Of a stretch of 64,000 nt of DNA, positions 26,500 to 35,123 are shown piece by piece (positions within the stretch are counted from its first letter, which is position 1; the number at the start of each line of letters is the position of its first letter). The stretch covers positions 434,001 to 498,000 of the forward strand of contig NZ_CP083608.1 in NCBI RefSeq assembly GCF_020097135.1. Reading direction: 5' to 3'. The translations under genes and the position numbers were made by a program. Source of the stretch: Macrococcus armenti. GTDB lineage: Bacteria; Bacillota; Bacilli; Staphylococcales; Staphylococcaceae. The notes below the pieces were generated by a model. The model was not told the origin of the DNA. It did not search any database and worked only from the letters and a program-made list of their open reading frames with translations.

Positions 26500-26548
26500 A
26501 AAAATAAACAAGTAAGGCAAAATGATTTGTCATACTTGTTTATTTTTA
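26500..26548 (+). terminator. Terminator of the EmrAB-like operon
   Basis: AAAAATAAACAAGTA / TACTTGTTTATTTTT perfect 15-bp stem with further GGCAAA/TTTGTC pairing in the loop. Confidence 0.88.
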
Positions 26549-26576
26549 TATAATAAACAATAAGGAGTGAGACGAT

Positions 26577-27107
26577 ATGAAGACGAAATATATTGATAAA
26601 AGAAGCTGGCGTCGTCTCTTAAAGCAACGTTATAAAGAAATTCGTATTAGAGATGATTGGTTTGATGGGATTGTAGGAGAAATTCAGATGATAAAGGTAA
26701 AATCTCCGCTTGAAATTAAAATCATTGATCAAGATATTATTGTTGCCGATAATGGTTACAAATGGCTGCAAATATTACCGAAAGATAAACATTATAGTTT
26801 AACAGTAATGTATGATGCGACTGATGCGCCGTTACAATATTATTTTGATATTAACGAGGAGAATATACTGGAGCTTGGTCAGGCAAGAACGCATGATTTA
26901 TATTTAGATGTTCTCGTATTACCTGATGGTCGTTATGAACTCGTTGACGAAGAGGATGCGAAACGTGCCCTGAACAAAAAGGTTATTACCCAGGCACAAT
27001 ATGACTTTGCATATAAGACGGCATATGAAGTGATGGATGAAGTGCGTGCAAACTTTACATACTTTGTACAACTTGCAAACCAGTGCAAGACAGCGATTGA
27101 AAAATAG
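26577..27107 (+). CDS. DUF402 family protein (FomD-like fold)
   Basis: A 176-residue soluble protein. The centre and C terminus are typical for DUF402: YFDINEENILELGQARTHDLYLDVLVLPDGRYELVDEEDAKRAL. The invariant acidic residues of D..YLDVLVLPDG..ELVDEDE are the ones that bind metal in characterised relatives, some of which hydrolyse nucleoside di- or triphosphates. The specific activity here is not known. It is monocistronic, with a terminator downstream. Confidence 0.78.
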   Translation: MKTKYIDKRSWRRLLKQRYKEIRIRDDWFDGIVGEIQMIKVKSPLEIKIIDQDIIVADNGYKWLQILPKDKHYSLTVMYDATDAPLQYYFDINEENILELGQARTHDLYLDVLVLPDGRYELVDEEDAKRALNKKVITQAQYDFAYKTAYEVMDEVRANFTYFVQLANQCKTAIEK

Positions 27108-27127
27108 AGAAATAATTATGAAAGCGT

Positions 27128-27160
27128 ACTCGGACATTTATTGTTCGAGTCTTATTTTTA
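27128..27160 (+). terminator. Terminator after the DUF402 gene
   Basis: ACTCGGACA / TGTTCGAGT stem with one G-T pair, followed by a T-rich run. Confidence 0.75.
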
Positions 27161-27185
27161 ATAGTTAGAAATTGGAGGAATGTAT

Positions 27186-27920
27186 ATGATTGACGCACAT
27201 ATTCATATCGATCAGTATTCAGACGAAGCAATTCAGAATATGTTGCAGCAAGATATTATTTTTATCGGAGTAGCGATGGACTATAAAAGTTGTATGCGGC
27301 TGTTAGATTTGCAGTCAGAACGCATTCATATCGCATTTGGTTACCATCCGGAGCAGATAATACATATGGATGAAGTGTATCGTATACTTGAACTCATTGA
27401 TGTACATCACGATAAGCTCACTGCGATTGGTGAAATTGGACTTCCTCAATATTTAAGACGGGAAAAACCTTCAATTGATATGGAACAATATATACACGTG
27501 CTTGAACTGTTCATTGAAAAAGCAGCGCAATATCAACTGCCTGTTGTATTACATGCTGTTTATGATGATGCATTAATTGCATTACAACTTCTGAAAAAAC
27601 ATCATATTAAGCGTGCGCACTTTCATTGGTTTAAAGCAAGTGATGACGTGATGGCACAAGTTCTTGAAAGTAGGTATATGGTAAGTGTGACACCAGATAT
27701 ATTATGGAACGAGAAGACGAGAAAAGTGGTTGAAATGTTTCCGTTAACGCGTATTATGGTAGAAACGGATGGGCCATGGCAGCACGAAGGGTTTGAGGTA
27801 ACAGAGATTAAAGCGCAAATTTCTGCTATAATGGTGGAGTTACAGAAGATACATCAAAATTGTGATGTAAAGTCAATTATAAACCGTAATACGAAAGCAT
27901 TTTATCATATTGAAGATTGA
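27186..27920 (+). CDS. TatD-family metal-dependent hydrolase
   Basis: A 244-residue TIM-barrel hydrolase. The metal ligands are visible as DAHIHID at the N terminus, IGEIGL (Glu), LPVVLHAV (His), AHFHWF (His) and VETDGPW (Asp). TatD proteins are deoxyribonucleases or amidohydrolases; the exact substrate here is unknown. ATG 27186 is 7 nt after GGAGG. An in-frame ATG at 27180 overlaps that site. The ccpE gene starts 9 bp downstream, so the two are likely cotranscribed. Confidence 0.8.
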   Translation: MIDAHIHIDQYSDEAIQNMLQQDIIFIGVAMDYKSCMRLLDLQSERIHIAFGYHPEQIIHMDEVYRILELIDVHHDKLTAIGEIGLPQYLRREKPSIDMEQYIHVLELFIEKAAQYQLPVVLHAVYDDALIALQLLKKHHIKRAHFHWFKASDDVMAQVLESRYMVSVTPDILWNEKTRKVVEMFPLTRIMVETDGPWQHEGFEVTEIKAQISAIMVELQKIHQNCDVKSIINRNTKAFYHIED

Positions 27921-27929
27921 GGATTACCG

Positions 27930-28808
27930 ATGAAAATTGATGATTACAGATTACTAGTTGCACTTGATGAAGCAGAAACTTTACGTAAAGCAGCAGAAAT
28001 GTTATATATTTCTCAGCCTGCTGTCAGTCAGAGACTTAAAACGATTGAAAACGACTGGGGTACAGAAATTTTTATAAGAACGAAGAAGAAACTTATCGTC
28101 ACAACACATGGTGAAGTGATTATTAACCACGCCCGTAAGATGCTGAAAGAAGAAACAAACTTAAAAGAAATGATTCATTCATCTGAAGGCATCATAAATG
28201 GTAACTTATCAATCGGGGTATCTTCTCTGATTGGTCAGACTGTCTTACCGAAAGTACTGGAACGTTTCGTACAGGACTATCCGAACGTTAAAATTCAGCT
28301 GCAAGTAGGTTCCAGTACGCGCATTATGAATAACAAGCATGATTTTCATGTGTCTGTTATTCGTGGAACGAAAATAATGAACTTGACGAATGAACGTTTA
28401 ATGCGTGAAAAACATTATTTTATATATCCGAAACATAAGTTAGATCTGCTTGATACGTTACCGATGATTGAGTTTCAGGCCGATCCTGTATATTTAAAGG
28501 AAATTGAAATGTGGTATACAGAACTATTCAATAAAGAGTATGCACCGCAAATAAAAACAGATCAAATTGCAACGTGTAAAGCACTTCTCTTAAGTGGTGT
28601 AGGGATGACAGTATTGCCTGAGATTGTTGCAGAAGATATTAATCGGGAAGAATTTGAAGTACAGCTTGTTCAAGTTAATGAACAGGAGTTACTAAGGGAT
28701 ACATATATTAGTTTCGAAAACGATATACTGAGCTTACCGCAAGTGAGCGCGTTTATTACGATGTTAAAAGAAGTTGTGAGTGAATTAAAGATTGGAAGCG
28801 ATGAATAA
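27930..28808 (+). CDS. ccpE: LysR-type catabolite control protein E
   Basis: A 292-residue LysR regulator that in S. aureus senses citrate and activates TCA-cycle genes. The whole sequence tracks what I recall of S. aureus CcpE: start MKIDDYRLL, then DEAETLRKAAEMLYISQPAVSQRL in the helix-turn-helix, SIGVSSLIGQT early in the sensor domain and MIEFQADPVY..QIATCKALLLSGVGMTVLPEI later. The symbol rests on that memory comparison. Its TAA overlaps the ATG of the alarmone synthetase gene (TAATG at 28806-28810), giving translational coupling. Confidence 0.85.
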   Translation: MKIDDYRLLVALDEAETLRKAAEMLYISQPAVSQRLKTIENDWGTEIFIRTKKKLIVTTHGEVIINHARKMLKEETNLKEMIHSSEGIINGNLSIGVSSLIGQTVLPKVLERFVQDYPNVKIQLQVGSSTRIMNNKHDFHVSVIRGTKIMNLTNERLMREKHYFIYPKHKLDLLDTLPMIEFQADPVYLKEIEMWYTELFNKEYAPQIKTDQIATCKALLLSGVGMTVLPEIVAEDINREEFEVQLVQVNEQELLRDTYISFENDILSLPQVSAFITMLKEVVSELKIGSDE

Positions 28809-29464
28809 TGGAAATAGATAAAGTAATGGAACGTATTGAAGATCAGTCAGAACTCATAAAACTTGTTGAAGATTTTTCATATTTATTCAAAGAGTATGAG
28901 ATGGGGTTACTGGAATTAAAAAGTGATATAGAGATTATTGATCTGGAGTGGCAGGCAAAATACGGATATTCGCCATTTGAACATGTGAAGACGCGTATAA
29001 AATCTCCGTTATCATTAAAGGATAAGTTAAAGCGTAAAGGTATCGATTATAGTTTAGAAAGTATTCAGCAAAATATATTCGACATTATCGGTGTAAGAAT
29101 AGTAACGACGTTTGAAGATGACGTGTATAAAATATACGATATATTAAATGGGCGTAATGATCTGCGTATAAAACGCGTCAAAGATTATATTAAAAATCCG
29201 AAACAAAGCGGCTATAAGAGCCTGCACTTAATTGTTGAGACAGAGCTTGTATTATCAGAAGGCGTGAAATGGGTACCCGCCGAAATACAGATTAGAACGC
29301 TTGCGATGGACTTCTTTGCATCTACTGAACATAAACTGCAGTATAAATACAATACGAAGAAACTGAGTGACAGTATACGTCAGGAATTACGTGAAGTTGC
29401 TGATGTATCAAGTGTATTAGACCGCAAGATGACGGAAGTACGCAATACAATTATGATGGATTAA
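28808..29464 (+). CDS. relP: Small alarmone synthetase, RelP/YwaC-like
   Basis: A 218-residue single-domain (p)ppGpp synthetase lacking the hydrolase, TGS and ACT domains of Rel. Conserved parts are the ATP-binding KTRIKSPLSLKDKLKRKGI, IFDIIGVRIVTTF, the pyrophosphate-site VKDYIKNPKQSGYKSLHLIVE and the Mg-binding AEIQIRTLAMDF. The KVKDYI..PK..GY wording fits YwaC/RelP better than RelQ. Translation is coupled to ccpE. I did not expect this pairing from S. aureus, where I remember relP elsewhere. A terminator follows. Confidence 0.8.
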   Translation: MEIDKVMERIEDQSELIKLVEDFSYLFKEYEMGLLELKSDIEIIDLEWQAKYGYSPFEHVKTRIKSPLSLKDKLKRKGIDYSLESIQQNIFDIIGVRIVTTFEDDVYKIYDILNGRNDLRIKRVKDYIKNPKQSGYKSLHLIVETELVLSEGVKWVPAEIQIRTLAMDFFASTEHKLQYKYNTKKLSDSIRQELREVADVSSVLDRKMTEVRNTIMMD

Positions 29465-29469
29465 AGTGT

Positions 29470-29510
29470 TCCGAACATGAACAGCAAATCGTTTGTGTTC
29501 GGATTTTTAT
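29470..29510 (+). terminator. Terminator after the relP-like gene
   Basis: TCCGAACA / TGTTCGGA arms around an 18-nt loop, followed by TTTTTATTT. Confidence 0.75.
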
Positions 29511-29576
29511 TTCCACAAAAATGATAAATTTCATATATAATAAATAATACGAAGTAAAAAGAAAAGAGTGTATATT

Positions 29577-30779
29577 ATGTTTCGTGATTTACTCACAATA
29601 AAAAACTATAAATTATTCTTGATCAATATGGTTATACTTGGTATGGCACTTGCGATTACAGTTCCATTCTTTGTGCTGTATGCGACGCAGGAACTCGGTA
29701 TGACAAGAGGAATGTATGGTGTGATGATGGCATTATTTGCACTTGCCGGATTCACGGTGAATACGATTGTCGCCAGATTTTCTGATAGACCAAATTTTAA
29801 CCGAAAACGCATGATTATATTTGCAGTGCTGATGGCATCTATCGCATTCAGTACATACTTCTATATTGATAATCCGATTCTATTTATAATGATCTATGTT
29901 TTCTTCGGGGGAATGGCAGCACCAGCTATGCCTCAACTATATGCATCCGCACGAGAAAGCATCAATGTATCGGCATCTAGTAAAAATGCAGTATTCGCAA
30001 ATACATTGCTACGTTCAATGTTTAGTTTCGGATTTCTTTTCGGACCACTTGTCGGAACGATATTACTTAAAAAGTTTGGGTTTGCAGGGATATTTGGTGG
30101 GACAATTGCTTTATATGTTGTAGTATTATTATCATTTTTATTCTTTTATGAAGATATTAAAGTAGAAAAGCCAGCATATAATAAAGGACGCATTGAACCT
30201 GTTGCGCCAAACTTGTTGAAAGATATGTACTTGCTTATTCCATTTTTAGCATTTGTATTCCTGCATATCGGACAATGGATGTATACGCTGAATATGCCAC
30301 TCTTTGTAACTGAGTATTTAAAAGATGACGAAGCGAATGTTGGGTATTTAGCGAGTTTGTGTGCCGGACTTGAAGTACCGTTTATGATTATACTCGGAAT
30401 GCTTGCAAGCAGATTTCAGACACGTACATTACTGATGATCGGTGCAGTGTTTGGCGGAGGATATTATTTCTCAATCGGCGTGTTTGACGATGTTACTGCG
30501 ATGCTCCTCGGACAAATTTGTTTGGCATTCTTTTTAGCGATACTGCTAGGATTAGGTATCAGCTATTTTCAGGATATACTACCGGACTTTCCGGGATATG
30601 CATCGACGCTGTTTTCTAACGCTATGATTGCCGGTCAATTACTCGGTAATTTACTCGGTGGTGTTATGAGTGATATTGTCGGACTCGGTAATGTATTTTT
30701 CGTATCATCAGCGTTTGTACTCATTGCATTTGTATTATTAATATTCACGAAACCCGTGAAGATGGAGGATATAGTATGA
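29577..30779 (+). CDS. MFS transporter, SetA-like sugar efflux family
   Basis: A 400-residue 12-TM major facilitator. The N-terminal half has ATQELGMTRGMYGVMMALFALAGFTVNTIVARFSDR, and the loop 2-3 motif RFSDRPNFNRKR matches sugar-efflux (SET) type members. SARESIN and FGFLFGPLVGTILL support the assignment. Substrates of SetA proteins are glucosides, lactose or IPTG-like sugars, so here only the class is inferred. ATG 29577 follows AAAAGAG. Its stop overlaps the next start by 4 bp. Confidence 0.72.
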   Translation: MFRDLLTIKNYKLFLINMVILGMALAITVPFFVLYATQELGMTRGMYGVMMALFALAGFTVNTIVARFSDRPNFNRKRMIIFAVLMASIAFSTYFYIDNPILFIMIYVFFGGMAAPAMPQLYASARESINVSASSKNAVFANTLLRSMFSFGFLFGPLVGTILLKKFGFAGIFGGTIALYVVVLLSFLFFYEDIKVEKPAYNKGRIEPVAPNLLKDMYLLIPFLAFVFLHIGQWMYTLNMPLFVTEYLKDDEANVGYLASLCAGLEVPFMIILGMLASRFQTRTLLMIGAVFGGGYYFSIGVFDDVTAMLLGQICLAFFLAILLGLGISYFQDILPDFPGYASTLFSNAMIAGQLLGNLLGGVMSDIVGLGNVFFVSSAFVLIAFVLLIFTKPVKMEDIV

Positions 30780-31258
30780 CGATTCTTTTATGGACTATCG
30801 TTATTTTAAGTTTTATTGCAGCATTCGTTGGACTTGTAGTTCCGATATTACCAGGCGTACTGTTAATGTGGATTGGATTTTTCATGTATCACTTTGGTAT
30901 TAACGCTAGTGAACTCTCATGGTTTTTCTGGATAGCAATGATTACGTTAACTGCAGTAACACTCGTTAGTGATTATGTAGCAGGCAGTTACTTTGTTAAG
31001 AAATTTGGTGGCAGTAAGGCAGGAGAGTTTGCAGCAGCAGTCGGAATGCTGATTGGAAGCTTCTTATTCCCACCGCTTGGTATTATTGCAGTACCATTTA
31101 TAGTAGTACTATTTGTAGAGCTCTATTTACAAAGGGATGTCGCAAAAGCATTTAATGCAAGTGTTGGATCTCTATTAGGATTTTTAACGAGTACTGTCGC
31201 GAAGTTTTTAATATTGATTATCATGATCATCTGGTTCGTGCTAGATGTGGTGATATAG
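30776..31258 (+). CDS. DUF456 family membrane protein
   Basis: A 160-residue protein made of four to five hydrophobic segments with the DUF456 signature GLVVPILPGVLLMWIGF near the N terminus and GEFAAAVGMLIGSFLFPPLGIIAVPFI in the middle. The glycine-zipper pattern is characteristic. No function is established. ATG overlaps the upstream MFS stop (ATGA), so the pair is coupled. A terminator and then hairpin array 2 follow. Confidence 0.8.
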   Translation: MTILLWTIVILSFIAAFVGLVVPILPGVLLMWIGFFMYHFGINASELSWFFWIAMITLTAVTLVSDYVAGSYFVKKFGGSKAGEFAAAVGMLIGSFLFPPLGIIAVPFIVVLFVELYLQRDVAKAFNASVGSLLGFLTSTVAKFLILIIMIIWFVLDVVI

Positions 31259-31260
31259 GA

Positions 31261-31290
31261 AGATTGTAGTTTATACTACAGTCTTTTTTA
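31261..31290 (+). terminator. Terminator after the DUF456 gene
   Basis: AGATTGTAG / CTACAGTCT stem with one G-T pair, 6-nt loop, then TTTTTT. Confidence 0.8.
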
Positions 31291-31338
31291 TGAATCAAGT
31301 AGGCTCATAAAAAATAAACATGATCCAAGATGAGAAAA

Positions 31339-31626
31339 CAGTGAGGTGGCACGTAAATGAAAAACACGTGCCACTTTGAAGTTCAACCAGGTAGAAATAA
31401 GAGTGAAGTGGCACGTAAATGAAAAACACGTGCCACTTTGAGGTTCAACTAGGTAGAAATAACAGTGAGGTGGCACGTAAATGAAAAACACGTGCCACCT
31501 TGAGGTTCAACCAGGTAGAAATAACAGTGAGGTGGCACGTAAATGAAAAACACGTGCCACTTTGAAGTTCAACTAGGTAGAAATAACAGTGAGGTGGTAC
31601 GTAAAATAAAAAACACGTGCCACCTT
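31339..31626. repeat. Tandem hairpin array 2: four 62-bp units plus a partial
   Basis: Units start at 31339, 31401, 31463, 31525 and 31587, an exact 62-bp step. The last unit stops after its hairpin. Each has a 9-bp perfect inverted repeat GTGGCACGT / ACGTGCCAC around AAATGAAAAAC, then TTGA(A/G)GTTCAAC(C/T)AGGTAGAAATAA. The ACCAGG/ACTAGG variant alternates strictly over units 1-4, suggesting a 124-bp dimer period. The array fills most of the 458-bp gap between the DUF456 and DinB genes, lies after the terminator and has no coding potential I trust. Confidence 0.93.
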
Positions 31627-31716
31627 ATCAAACCCAACACCACAAGTCAAAATGTTTCATTATCATCATTTCGTGGGATATAATAATTAAATCAAATTGA
31701 TATAGGAGGAACTTCA

Positions 31717-32190
31717 ATGTTTCGTACAAAAAATGACTTTTTAACTCAGTATCGCCAGGAAGGTGAAACTACTTTAGCTTGTATTCGTGAATTAACGGAT
31801 GAATCTTTATCTCAGGCGGTGTCAGAACTTGATAGAACGTTAGGGGAAATCGCATGGCATGTTGTTCAGAGTATGATCGTTTTTGGAGAGCGTGCAAACC
31901 TGAAATTAGATGGTTTATCACTTGAAAAACCGATGCCTGAAACACAAGATGAATTATTAAGCGAAGCAGACAAAATCTTCAATCAGACTTTATCTGAGTA
32001 TGAAGCGGATGTAACAGATGAGAACTTAAATGACGATGTGGACTTCTTCGGTCACAATATGGCGAAGGGTGCTTTACTTTACGCATTCATAACACACCAA
32101 ACACATCACCGTGGGCAGATGTCAGTGCTTATGCGTCAAGCCGACGTAAAAGTACCTGGTATTTATGGTCCATCAAGAGACAGCGAGTAA
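31717..32190 (+). CDS. DinB-family metalloprotein
   Basis: A 157-residue four-helix protein of the DinB/YfiT superfamily. The three metal-ligand histidines are likely in LGEIAWHVVQS and ITHQTHHRGQMSVLMRQ, the latter a typical DinB C-terminal signature. Bacillithiol S-transferases such as BstA belong to this superfamily, so a thiol-transferase role is possible but not shown. AGGAGGA precedes the ATG. A strong terminator follows. Confidence 0.82.
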   Translation: MFRTKNDFLTQYRQEGETTLACIRELTDESLSQAVSELDRTLGEIAWHVVQSMIVFGERANLKLDGLSLEKPMPETQDELLSEADKIFNQTLSEYEADVTDENLNDDVDFFGHNMAKGALLYAFITHQTHHRGQMSVLMRQADVKVPGIYGPSRDSE

Positions 32191-32198
32191 TTAACATA

Positions 32199-32236
32199 AT
32201 GTGAACTGTATGATATGTACAGTTCACATATTTTTT
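32199..32236 (+). terminator. Terminator after the DinB gene
   Basis: ATGTGAACTGTA / TACAGTTCACAT 12-bp perfect stem, 7-nt loop, then ATTTTTT. Confidence 0.9.
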
Positions 32237-32262
32237 ATATAGAAGTGTGAGGTGATGAGCTC

Positions 32263-34299
32263 TTGGAGAGTTTTATTATTATTTTAAGTTTAGTTTTTGC
32301 GGTTATTATTTCGACGGTTGTGCATTTTTACTTTCCTAAAGTGCCGCTCGCATTTATTCAGATTGGTGTCGGCTTATTAATTTTTTTAACGCCGATTCCA
32401 TTAGATGTAGAGTTTGAACCTGAGTTGTTTTTAATTGGTATCATTGCGCCGTTATTATTTCTGGAAGGATATCATGTTTCCAGACTTTACATGATTAAAT
32501 ATTTAAAGCCGATTATTCTAATGGCGCTTGGTTTAGTTTTTACGACTGTTATCGGCTTAGGTTATATTACACACAGTATGATGCCTTTCTTGCCGATTGC
32601 GGCATGTTTTGCAATCGCAGCGATTATTTGTCCGACAGATGCAGTCGCTGTTCAGGCGATTGCTAAAAACAAGAAACTGCCGAGAGGGTTAATGACGATT
32701 TTAGAAGGGGAGTCTCTGTTAAATGATGCGGCTGGTATCCTGAGTTTTAATATTGCGCTTGTAGCACTTACAACAGGCCAGTTTTCAGTTTCAGATTCAA
32801 TTAGCAAGTTCTTTATTTCGTCTATCGGTGGTTTAATTATCGGTCTTGTTATCGGTTTAATCTTCGTTCAGATTAGAGTTCAATTAGTACGAAAAGGTTT
32901 TGAGAATGAATATGTATTTATTCTAATACAGTTACTCACACCGTTTGTTATTTATATGGCTGCTGAAAGTATTCATGTATCTGGTGTAATTGCATCTGTT
33001 ATTGGTGGGATTGTTCATGGTATAGAGCGAGATCGTCTGTCACAAGCAACGACAAGATTACAGCTCGGCTACAATAACACGTGGGGATTGCTTTCAACCG
33101 TGCTGAATGGTTTCGTGTTTACGTTATTAGGATATTTAATTCCACAAGTAACACTTGCGCTAATTGAACACGAGCAAACCGGGATATTATCAACGATGAA
33201 GTATATGTTTATTATCGCGATACTCGTTTATGTATTTCGTTTTATATGGGTGTTTGCATTATATAATATGTTCTATATTCCGGAAAGTCGCTTTGAACGT
33301 GTTTTAAAGCATGAAGATGTCAACACTTATGAAGTCCGCCCGAATCGCTTTAAATATGCACTCATCGCTACCGTTTGTGGTGTGCATGGAACAATCTCTA
33401 TGGCAATCGCCCTTACAATCCCACTTGAAATTATGAATGGGGAAGTTTTTAATTACAGAGATAATTTACTGTTTATTACTGCAGGTGTTGTCGTAATTAG
33501 TCTTATCGTTGCGCAAGTATGTTTGCCGTTACTTACAAAAACAGATGATAGTGAAAGTGAACAGTCACACTTAAACTTTAGAGAAGCATATATATTAATA
33601 AAAGAATTTGGAATGAAACATATTCATAAGCAAACAACGCCTGAAAACAGTATGATTGCCGGAAACTTAATACGTCAGTATACGATGCAGGTTGGCTTCT
33701 ATAGTGAGGTGAATGACCGTGATTATAATCCGAAAGAATTCGAGCAGCTGCATTCAATTGCACTTGAAACAGAAATGAAAACACTTGATGAACTCGTCGA
33801 ACAGGGAGAAATCTCTCAAAGTGCATTTAATAACTATGTTCAGTATATTGAGCGTACGAAAATATTTGCATCTACTAGTTTCTTCAAAAGGTTATTCTTC
33901 TTAATTCGTATGCATAAACGTCGTAAATCATTTGTTAATCGTATGAATCAGGCAAGTTCATTATCGCTTAAAAACAGTTTAATTGAAATACAGAAGATTG
34001 CATCTCGCGTACATTATAATGTCGTACAGCGATTATCGGAAGAAGTGACGAGAGAAAATCGTATTGAAGTCGCACTTGTTTCAGATAATTATTTAAACCG
34101 TGTGAATCAAATTAAACGAAATGCTACTAACGAAAAGATTGACGATGATGAAACGCTGTTCGCACTTGATGTTTTAGCAGCAGAAAAAGACATGATCGTT
34201 AAACTCGTAAATAAAGGAAAAGTCAGTCGGGAAGTAGCAGTTGAACTGAGACAGGCACTAAATTATGACGAGATGATGTTACTGGATATGAATGAATAA
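32263..34299 (+). CDS. CPA1 Na+/H+ antiporter, NhaP type
   Basis: A 678-residue cation/proton antiporter. Residues 1-425 are membrane-spanning, with the ion-binding region AIICPTDAVAVQAIAKNKKLP and the following EGESLLNDAAGILSFN, both standard for CPA1/NhaP. The last ~250 residues are a soluble, charged helical tail that probably regulates transport. The start is TTG 32263, because the ATG at 32255 is out of frame and GAGGTGAT lies upstream. It ends 34 bp before the convergent pflA gene, separated by a bidirectional terminator. Confidence 0.87.
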   Translation: MESFIIILSLVFAVIISTVVHFYFPKVPLAFIQIGVGLLIFLTPIPLDVEFEPELFLIGIIAPLLFLEGYHVSRLYMIKYLKPIILMALGLVFTTVIGLGYITHSMMPFLPIAACFAIAAIICPTDAVAVQAIAKNKKLPRGLMTILEGESLLNDAAGILSFNIALVALTTGQFSVSDSISKFFISSIGGLIIGLVIGLIFVQIRVQLVRKGFENEYVFILIQLLTPFVIYMAAESIHVSGVIASVIGGIVHGIERDRLSQATTRLQLGYNNTWGLLSTVLNGFVFTLLGYLIPQVTLALIEHEQTGILSTMKYMFIIAILVYVFRFIWVFALYNMFYIPESRFERVLKHEDVNTYEVRPNRFKYALIATVCGVHGTISMAIALTIPLEIMNGEVFNYRDNLLFITAGVVVISLIVAQVCLPLLTKTDDSESEQSHLNFREAYILIKEFGMKHIHKQTTPENSMIAGNLIRQYTMQVGFYSEVNDRDYNPKEFEQLHSIALETEMKTLDELVEQGEISQSAFNNYVQYIERTKIFASTSFFKRLFFLIRMHKRRKSFVNRMNQASSLSLKNSLIEIQKIASRVHYNVVQRLSEEVTRENRIEVALVSDNYLNRVNQIKRNATNEKIDDDETLFALDVLAAEKDMIVKLVNKGKVSREVAVELRQALNYDEMMLLDMNE

Positions 34300-34302
34300 T
34301 AA

Positions 34303-34334
34303 AAAGAGGCAGACCGTTATCGGTCTGCCTCTTT
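34303..34334. terminator. Bidirectional terminator between nhaP-like gene and pflA
   Basis: A perfect 14-bp stem AAAGAGGCAGACCG / CGGTCTGCCTCTTT with a TTAT loop. Confidence 0.92.
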
Positions 34335-35088
34335 AGGCATTCAGGGGAGTTCTGCCTTTAAAGTCTACGTATTCATATGCTTGTTTCACTGCTTCATCTG
34401 ACGGTGCTTCCACTCCTTCTAACGGATACTTAATGCCGAGTGCTTCCCACTTATGCACACCAAGTTGGTGATAAGGGAGGATTTCAAACTTTTCTACGTT
34501 TTCTAAACTATTGATGAACTGACCGAGCTTGATGAGGTCTTCTTTATCATCGGTAACACCAGGCACTAACACATGTCTTATCCATACGGGTTGTTTTCTG
34601 TCAGATAACATACGGGCGAATTTTAATATATGGGTATTGGGTTTTCCGGTTAAACTTAAATGTTTTTCGTTATCAATGTGTTTAATATCGAGCAGAAATA
34701 AATCAGTATGTTCCTGTACGGGATTAAAGTGATTCATAAATGCGGGCGTTTCATTGAAACATCCTGCTGATGTATCAATACAAGTATGAATGCCTTCTTC
34801 CTTTAATCTTTTGAACAGTTGTTCTATAAACGGTAACTGGAGCAGTGGCTCTCCGCCACTGATCGTTACGCCACCGCCTGAAGCATTGAAGTAGGGGATG
34901 TAAGGCACAATTTCTTCAACCATTTCTTCAGCTGTCATTTCGCGTGAAGGTGTTCCAATTTCCCAAGTATCAGGATTATGGCAGAACTGGCAGCGAAGCA
35001 GACATCCTTGTGTAAATAAGATGTAGCGTAAACCAGGTCCGTCAACCGTCCCTAAACTCTCGATTGAATGTATATGTCCTTTAATCAT
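34333..35088 (-). CDS. pflA: Pyruvate formate-lyase activating enzyme
   Basis: A 251-residue radical-SAM enzyme that installs the glycyl radical on PflB under anoxia. The cluster motif is CLLRCQFC (Cys29, Cys33, Cys36), followed by CHNPDTWE. The SAM-binding [13 protein letters not shown] and the later [12 protein letters not shown] are conserved. It lies 35 bp downstream of pflB on the same strand, the standard staphylococcal pflBA order. The frame begins [21 protein letters not shown], an exact family start. Confidence 0.93.
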   Translation of the reverse strand: MIKGHIHSIESLGTVDGPGLRYILFTQGCLLRCQFCHNPDTWEIGTPSREMTAEEMVEEIVPYIPYFNASGGGVTISGGEPLLQLPFIEQLFKRLKEEGIHTCIDTSAGCFNETPAFMNHFNPVQEHTDLFLLDIKHIDNEKHLSLTGKPNTHILKFARMLSDRKQPVWIRHVLVPGVTDDKEDLIKLGQFINSLENVEKFEILPYHQLGVHKWEALGIKYPLEGVEAPSDEAVKQAYEYVDFKGRTPLNA

Positions 35089-35123
35089 TTAAATCCCCAT
35101 CCTTCTTGTTAATACTTATATCA

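Noticed and set aside
31288-31491. Minus-strand open frame of 67 codons in array 2
   Set aside because: It is only a translation of the hairpin repeats with no ribosome site, and it ends in the DUF456 terminator.
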